From Longitalea luteola (GTDB taxonomy: Bacteria > Bacteroidota > Bacteroidia > Chitinophagales > Chitinophagaceae): a stretch of DNA of 64,000 nt. Both the position numbers and the translations under genes were made by a program. The stretch's first letter is position 1. Each line of letters starts with the position of its first letter. The notes beneath the pieces were generated by a model. That model did not search any database. It was given only the letters and a program-made list of their open reading frames with translations, and was not told the origin of the DNA. The DNA is taken from the NCBI RefSeq assembly GCF_017356035.1, contig NZ_JAFIQX010000004.1, positions 496,001 through 560,000 on the forward strand, given 5' to 3'. Positions 59,819 through 64,000 of this stretch are shown one piece after another.

Positions 59819-60172
59819 ATGATCTCGAGAAACTGGACAGGTGTTGTAAAACCAGAGCGTACCAATGATTATATCGCTCATCTTCAGAACGATACGTTCA
59901 AAAAACTAAAAACCATCAGGGGCTTTAAACACGCCTCCATCTTTCAACGGGCTGTCACCGATGGTATCGAATTCCTGGTGGTGACCTATTGGGACAGTAT
60001 GGATGCCATTAAGGAATTTGCCGGCGAAGCGGCTGATATTGCCGTAGTTCCCCAGATTGCCCAGGATATGATGGTGCGGTATGACCCCGTTGTGCGCCAT
60101 TACGAAGAGATCTCCCTGGTTCCGGTGAAAAACATGCATGTTAATTCGTTAACCGATTTAACAGACATTTAG
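59819..60172 (+). CDS. Antibiotic biosynthesis monooxygenase (ABM) fold protein
   Basis: A 117-aa dimeric alpha/beta-barrel protein: NWTGVVKPERTNDYIAHLQNDTFKKLKTIRGFKHASIFQRAV (in pieces), then EFLVVTYWDSMDAIKEFAGE (~50-69). The ABM family includes heme-degrading enzymes and quinol or polyketide monooxygenases; single-domain Bacteroidota members are mostly uncharacterised. No heme-degrading Asn/Trp motif of IsdG is clear. ATG 59819 follows a CCATATTACT leader. The next gene begins 93 bases on. Confidence 0.85.
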   Translation: MISRNWTGVVKPERTNDYIAHLQNDTFKKLKTIRGFKHASIFQRAVTDGIEFLVVTYWDSMDAIKEFAGEAADIAVVPQIAQDMMVRYDPVVRHYEEISLVPVKNMHVNSLTDLTDI

Positions 60173-60265
60173 GCGGGCACAACACAACCGGAACACGTTC
60201 GTTTTAGTCTAAATAAATACGACCTGTTGCGTCGTATTTTTGAAGACACATATACATTGTTCACC

Positions 60266-60718
60266 ATGCCGAAAATATCAACCAACGTACCCCGTAAGCA
60301 GCTCCTGCTGTTACTGCTGATAACCGCCGCCGGTTTGGCCGGACGGGCGCAGCAGGTAGATAGCATTTTTTTTCACCTGTACACTGACAGCCTTAAAAAA
60401 GGCGTGCATAATTATATTAACGTCGATGGCAAATTATCGGATGGCCGCTGGCTTCCTTTAACCAATAAGGAGATCGATTTTACGGCCTCGGCAGGTAAAT
60501 TTGATGGCAATAGTCTGGTGCTCGACACTGCTTTTAAAGGTGAAAAAGTGACCGTAAAAGCGGTCTTGAAAAATAATACGGCCATCTGGAAAGAATGCAC
60601 CATTTATATTAAGAAAGTAGAAGTAGTGGAACGGCTGAAAACAGTGGATGAGATCCTAAATACGCCTTCTCAGCGGAGGAACAGAAAGAATTCGAGAAAT
60701 ATGCTTATCGGTACATGA
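60266..60718 (+). CDS. Exported hypothetical protein, 150 aa
   Basis: A 150-aa protein with a clear signal peptide (KQLLLLLLITAAGLAGRAQ, ~11-28). The mature part is beta-rich (DSIFFHLYTDSLKKGVHNYINVDGKLSDGRWLPL, ASAGKFDGNSLVLDTAFKGEKVTVKAVLKN, WKECTIYIKKVEVVE in pieces) and ends in a basic tail (PSQRRNRKNSRNM). It resembles small periplasmic Ig-like-fold Bacteroidota proteins but I cannot name it. ATG 60266 gives the signal peptide directly; TTG 60227 is rejected. A terminator follows at 60767. Confidence 0.72.
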   Translation: MPKISTNVPRKQLLLLLLITAAGLAGRAQQVDSIFFHLYTDSLKKGVHNYINVDGKLSDGRWLPLTNKEIDFTASAGKFDGNSLVLDTAFKGEKVTVKAVLKNNTAIWKECTIYIKKVEVVERLKTVDEILNTPSQRRNRKNSRNMLIGT

Positions 60719-60766
60719 TCTAATATGATAATGTGATAATGAAATACAGCGTACGATTATAAATGT

Positions 60767-60807
60767 AAAATAAGAAGGGATTGGAGCTTCCAATCCCTTC
60801 TTATTTT
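60767..60807. terminator. Bidirectional terminator between convergent genes
   Basis: AAAATAAGAAGGGATTGGA with its exact complement after a GCT loop: at least 17 base pairs. The A-run and T-run on both sides make it work on both strands, for the exported protein gene and for the aldolase. Confidence 0.92.
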
Positions 60808-60841
60808 ATCGTTTAAGTTGCTTTTGCCTATTGTAAATTGA

Positions 60842-61516
60842 TTACTTGGCAGTAGCCAGTTCATGACGCATCTTCTTGGCGTCGTCGAGGAACTTGGCCA
60901 ATCCGATATCAGTTAACGGATGTTTCAACAGGCCCAGAATGGGTTCCAGCGGAGAAGTGATCACATCGGAGCCAGCTTCAGCGCATTTTACAATGTGTAA
61001 AGGATTGCGGATAGAAGCAGACAGGATCTCTGTTTTATAGCCCTGGATCTTGTAGATCTGCGCAATTTGTTTGATCAGTTCCACACCGTCCCAGTTGCTG
61101 TCGTCAACGCGGCCAATGAAAGGTGAAACATAGTTGGCGCCCGCTTTGGCAGCCAGGATTGCCTGACCGGCAGAAAATACCAGTGTGCAATTGGTTTTGA
61201 TACCGTTGTCTGAGAACCATTTCAAAGCTTTCACACCATCCTTGATCATCGGTACTTTTACTACAATATTGGGGTGAATAGCTGCCAGCTTTTTGCCCTC
61301 TTCAATAATTTCATCTACAGTGGTAGACAATACTTCAGCACTTACGTCGCCATCAACCAGTTCGCAGATGGTGAGATAATGCTGCATAACTGCCTCTTCC
61401 CCTTTAATACCTTCTTTGGCCATCAGGGAAGGATTGGTTGTAACACCATCAAGAATACCTAGGTCGTGAGCTTCTTTGATCTGGGCAAGATTCGCTGTAT
61501 CAATAAAAAACTTCAT
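60842..61516 (-). CDS. fsa: Fructose-6-phosphate aldolase / transaldolase-like protein
   Basis: A 224-aa TIM-barrel class I aldolase of the TalC/FsaA short transaldolase family. The Schiff-base lysine is Lys87 in NIVVKVPMI; N-terminal FIDTANLAQIKEAHDLGILDGVTTNPSL (cut 4-31) and ETNCTLVFSAGQA, SPFIGRVDD blocks are canonical. Members cleave fructose-6-phosphate or act as transaldolase in the pentose-phosphate pathway; sequence alone does not decide. ATG 61516, with -7 TAAATTTG (61545-61552, minus). Monocistronic, with the strong bidirectional terminator downstream. Confidence 0.95.
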   Translation of the reverse strand: MKFFIDTANLAQIKEAHDLGILDGVTTNPSLMAKEGIKGEEAVMQHYLTICELVDGDVSAEVLSTTVDEIIEEGKKLAAIHPNIVVKVPMIKDGVKALKWFSDNGIKTNCTLVFSAGQAILAAKAGANYVSPFIGRVDDSNWDGVELIKQIAQIYKIQGYKTEILSASIRNPLHIVKCAEAGSDVITSPLEPILGLLKHPLTDIGLAKFLDDAKKMRHELATAK

Positions 61517-61544
61517 GATTATTTTAGATTTTAGATTGCAGTTG

Positions 61545-61552
61545 CAAATTTA
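61545..61552 (-). promoter_or_regulatory. -7 promoter element of the fsa gene
   Basis: Minus-strand TAAATTTG, exact TAnnTTTG match, ~29 bases before the ATG. No clear -33. Confidence 0.45.
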
Positions 61553-61665
61553 CGAATTTGCTCTGGTATTAGACTTGTTTGTTGAAATGAGTAAGTGAGC
61601 AGGTAAATTCTAAGTCGGTTATTACAACCTATCGTGCAGTTCTGTAGGGAATAAAAAAGAAAAAA

Positions 61666-61760
61666 GGCAGGCGATTTACATCGCACCGCTACAACCACCT
61701 ACCCTTGCTGCCTTCCGGCCCTGGGGGGGTTCAGCGGGAGCTGGTCGTGTAAGACCTGCC
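61666..61760 (-). ncRNA. ffs: Signal recognition particle RNA, bacterial small type (4.5S)
   Basis: On the minus strand the RNA starts GGCAGGTC and ends CGCCTGCC, giving pairing ends. Its apical domain contains GGGCCGGAAGGCAGCAAGGGTAG, i.e. the invariant GGAA loop and the AGCAAGG asymmetric loop that binds Ffh, cut across 61691-61715. About 95 bases, within the 4.5S range. TTTTTTCTTTTTT directly follows. A full promoter lies just upstream. Confidence 0.95.
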
Positions 61761-61765
61761 GGGTG

Positions 61766-61795
61766 CAAATGTACGAATGAATGGAGAATTAACAA
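61766..61795 (-). promoter_or_regulatory. Promoter of ffs (Bacteroidota type)
   Basis: Minus strand: TTG (61793-61795), a 19-base spacer, TACATTTG (61766-61773), then the RNA 5' end 6 bases on. Exact consensus and the same -7 octamer as tRNA-His. Confidence 0.8.
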
Positions 61796-61814
61796 TGAAT
61801 ATTTTCCAAATAAT

Positions 61815-61982
61815 TGTGGTCAGTGGTGAGTGGGCAATGGTCAATAGTCAATGGTCAATGGTGAATGGTGAATAACTCGCAAGAGCCTTTTGCGTTCAGC
61901 TTTGAGCCTTCAGCCTTGAGCCTTGAGCCTTCAGCCTTGAGCCTTGAGCCTTTTGCCTTCAGCCTTGAGCCTTTTGCCTATT
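61815..61982. repeat. CAATGGTCAATAG and GCCTTGAGCCTTCAGCC tracts
   Basis: 61815-61875 repeats GGTCAATGGTGAATGG; 61880-61982 repeats CCTTGAGCCTTCAGCCTTGAGCC with TTTTGCC at the end. The minus-strand stop codon of the T9SS plug gene (61978-61980) lies in the last CCTATTG word. Confidence 0.75.
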
Positions 61983-63267
61983 GAATACCTTGTCTTCCGT
62001 GCAGGGAGCTCACATGACCGATCCCAATCAGTTCATCTGCCCGGCCCGCCAACGCCCGGTAGTAAACCAGGATGGTATACATATTCTCTGTATCCCAGAA
62101 ATTACCTTCGGTGTACTCGTATGAAGCCGCCCTTTTTTTATCATGCTGATCGATCGTCACATAATTGTAATTGTAATACCCCTGTTTCAGGAAAAGCGTT
62201 TTTTCATACGCCCTGGTCTCGTTATTAAAAGTCATTTTTGCGCTGTCGTTCAGATTGTAGTTGGTCAGCTGCCCGATCAGGTAGAGATCGCGGTTGGCAA
62301 AGGGTACGTTATCGGGTGGTATATACGTAAAATGTACGGTTGCATAGTCGGTTTGCCAGTATGGATTAAGGCTTTCCGTAGTTTCAATAGTATACATGCC
62401 ATTGATATCCCTGTAATATACAAATCGATGCTGGCTTCTGTCAACATCGGGCTTGACAAAGATCTCGGTTGAGCGGGCATTGTAATTGGCTTTCGCTACG
62501 CGGTCGCTCTGCAGGCGGAAACTGCGCAGATCGAGCCAGCGCCATTCCTTACCGCCGGGCATTACGATCTGATCTTCGGTATTGAAGTCAAGTTTTCTGC
62601 CAGAGAAAAAAGTAGGTCGCACGTTAACGAGCGCATTATCCCATCGGTTGTTCTGCATGATCACCACCTTTATCTGCTGCAGGTGGTTCATGACCTGTAA
62701 CCGGTCGCTCAGGGTAACCTGGAACGGGATCTTTTGCCACGTGCGGAATATTTCGCCATTGAATGGTTGTTGAATTTGTGCAGCTATCGAGGCCTGGTCA
62801 TCCACTACCAGGAAACGTTTGGTAAAAGCTACTTTCGACGTATCTCCATTTAAGAATACTTTTAAGATATAATTACCCGAACGCGAAGGAGCGCAGTTAT
62901 TATCAGGCACTACCGCCGAATAATGGGTGTACCGGGTAAATGCTACGGATGATATCCGGTAAGTATTTATGCGTTGCCAGGAAAATCCTTTGATAAAATC
63001 GAAACTGCTGAGCATAACCGGCGTCCAGTCGGCATTACACAACTGGTATGTATAGGAGTAGTTTTTAACATTGGCGTCCAGGTCATCGAAATGCAGTTCG
63101 AACCGGTCAGAACTGCCCAGTTTCATGATTGGGTAACCTATCTGGTTGCCGGCAGGGAACAATTGAACCGTTTTAATATTAGGGTAGTTGATGGCTTCTG
63201 TTAACTGCGTTCTTGCTGGAACTGAAATCAGCAGGCCGGCAATAACTGATATGAGGATATTTTTCAT
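61978..63267 (-). CDS. Type IX secretion system plug protein (DUF5103)
   Basis: A 429-aa exported protein: signal peptide (1-~19, LISVPARTQ), then a beta-rich DUF5103 domain. PIMKLGSSDRFELHFDDLDANVKNYSYTYQLCNADW (in pieces ~40-75) and SFDFIKGFSWQRI are family hallmarks. Members include the Plug protein that closes the SprA translocon of the type IX secretion system in Flavobacterium; that role is by family. ATG 63267 gives the signal peptide; a longer frame to 63408 reads through the upstream region. Divergent from an ABC permease. The stop codon comes from a repeat word. Confidence 0.9.
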   Translation of the reverse strand: MKNILISVIAGLLISVPARTQLTEAINYPNIKTVQLFPAGNQIGYPIMKLGSSDRFELHFDDLDANVKNYSYTYQLCNADWTPVMLSSFDFIKGFSWQRINTYRISSVAFTRYTHYSAVVPDNNCAPSRSGNYILKVFLNGDTSKVAFTKRFLVVDDQASIAAQIQQPFNGEIFRTWQKIPFQVTLSDRLQVMNHLQQIKVVIMQNNRWDNALVNVRPTFFSGRKLDFNTEDQIVMPGGKEWRWLDLRSFRLQSDRVAKANYNARSTEIFVKPDVDRSQHRFVYYRDINGMYTIETTESLNPYWQTDYATVHFTYIPPDNVPFANRDLYLIGQLTNYNLNDSAKMTFNNETRAYEKTLFLKQGYYNYNYVTIDQHDKKRAASYEYTEGNFWDTENMYTILVYYRALAGRADELIGIGHVSSLHGRQGIQ

Positions 63268-63384
63268 GTTATGCATTTCGTCAGGTATTAGATGTGCCGC
63301 ATTTTGAAAACGTTGCACAGCGCTAAAGCATACAATGTTACCATAAAATATCAAAAAACTTTCGTCGTTCTTAGGATGAGGGGT

Positions 63385-63392
63385 TATTTTTG
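63385..63392 (+). promoter_or_regulatory. -7 element of the ABC permease gene
   Basis: TATTTTTG, exact TAnnTTTG match, 22 bases before the TTG start at 63414. Confidence 0.5.
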
Positions 63393-63413
63393 ATGGACTA
63401 AAAATCATGCCGG

Positions 63414-64000
63414 TTGAATATTGCCGCTTTTATAGCACGTAGAATTGCCTTTAATCAGCAGAAATCGTTTTCCCGCTTTGTAATCCGGTTATCAATTGGA
63501 GCTACTGTGATCAGCGTTACCGTAATGATACTTACGTTAACCTTTGCCAGCGGGTTCCAGAAAACGATCAGCCAGAAAGTGTTTAGTTTCTGGGGCCATA
63601 TCCGTATTCAAAGCTATTATTCAGCACGCGTTGCCATTGCCGAAGAAACACCCATTCAGCGCAGTGATTCGGTGACTGATCTTAAAAAATTATATCCCGC
63701 CATAAAAACCGTTCAGGCATTTGCTACCAAAAATGCCATTTTAAAAACGGCTGAGACCATCGAAGGGGTATTATTCAAAGGAGTAGAAAAGGATTATGAC
63801 TTCGGCAACCTGGAGAAGTTCAAAGTAAAAGGCCGCTGGCTGAACTTTACCGACAGCGGTTACAGTAACGAGATCATGCTATCGGCGTATACAGCCAACC
63901 TGTTAAAATTAGATACCAATGACCAGGTGCTGATCTATTTTATTCAACCCGGCGCTCCTCCCCGCCCCCGCAAATTAACTGTGGCCGGCATCTTTAAAAC
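63414..64000 (+). CDS. ABC transporter permease, LolC/MacB-type FtsX family (partial)
   Basis: The first 195 residues of a FtsX-type permease; the gene runs off the right edge. N-terminal IAAFIARRIAFNQQKSFSRFVIRLSIGATVISVTVMILTLTFASGF (in pieces) has the first membrane helix (~24-47) after a basic amphipathic start, followed by a periplasmic domain starting KVFSFWGHIRI. This is the Bacteroidota LolC/LolE-like type, moving lipoproteins or other envelope substrates. There is no ATG: an in-frame stop at 63399 and the conserved MNIAAF-like start make TTG 63414 the best start. Divergent from the T9SS plug gene. Confidence 0.9.
   Translation, partial: MNIAAFIARRIAFNQQKSFSRFVIRLSIGATVISVTVMILTLTFASGFQKTISQKVFSFWGHIRIQSYYSARVAIAEETPIQRSDSVTDLKKLYPAIKTVQAFATKNAILKTAETIEGVLFKGVEKDYDFGNLEKFKVKGRWLNFTDSGYSNEIMLSAYTANLLKLDTNDQVLIYFIQPGAPPRPRKLTVAGIFK

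Overview
The window looks like a chromosomal segment of a Bacteroidota bacterium, most likely a Chitinophagaceae member of the Niastella/Chitinophaga type. The evidence is a TonB-dependent receptor of the outer-membrane beta-barrel type, a type IX secretion plug protein (DUF5103), a LytS/LytTR pair, two TAT-exported Gfo/Idh/MocA oxidoreductases, almost no Shine-Dalgarno sequences, and promoters that fit the Bacteroidota consensus (TTTG or TTG, 19-21 bases, then TAnnTTTG). That consensus is clear before tRNA-His, the SRP RNA and pdhB. The genus is an inference.

Layout, left to right. Positions 1-14 kb carry a KdsC-like phosphatase (cut by the edge), the Prc/Tsp protease, tRNA-His, a DUF445 protein, a large TonB-dependent receptor, an SGNH hydrolase, two membrane proteins and a minus-strand 5-oxoprolinase cluster (pxpB-pxpC-pxpA plus an Nramp-like transporter). 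From 14 to 32 kb come topA, a transglutaminase-fold protein, two tandem Gfo/Idh/MocA enzymes, OsmC, CsaA, Ogt, a macro-domain protein, a YhdH-type reductase coupled to a flavin/2Fe-2S reductase, a SUFU protein next to cytidine deaminase, signal peptidase I, a MerR/CarH-like regulator, a sigma-54-type response regulator and a DUF4846 lipoprotein. From 32 to 42 kb come pdhB, an acyltransferase-LytS-LytTR operon, a zinc-ribbon protein divergent from a short SSB, a GNAT enzyme, a thiolase and a DUF3175 protein. From 42 to 50 kb lies a non-homologous end-joining neighbourhood: two small acidic proteins, an alpha/beta hydrolase, LigD, a helical protein, Ku, a small HTH regulator and an orphan ECF sigma factor. 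From 50 to 64 kb come a transglutaminase-like membrane protein, a BNR-repeat protein, a DUF486 protein, ferritin, SMC, an ABM-fold protein, a transaldolase-like enzyme, the SRP RNA, the T9SS plug protein and the start of an ABC permease.

I see no prophage, integron, insertion sequence, CRISPR array or recognisable defence island. Most genes are housekeeping or conserved accessory genes. The most striking unexplained structure is intergenic. About twenty low-complexity tracts are each built from a different short word (GGTAACC, TTTGAAC, CAATTGCC, AAATCTC, GCGTTAAGC, GAGTTATT). They very often start exactly at, or inside, the stop codon of the preceding gene, and several fold back on themselves. 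They supply stop codons, and sometimes the last residues, to unrelated genes. Other candidates worth testing are nested dyads upstream of ssb, a dyad framing the pdhB promoter, a terminator-like leader upstream of the DUF3175 gene, an orphan promoter-terminator unit at 53.4 kb, and an Nramp-family transporter lacking the metal-binding motifs in the 5-oxoproline cluster.
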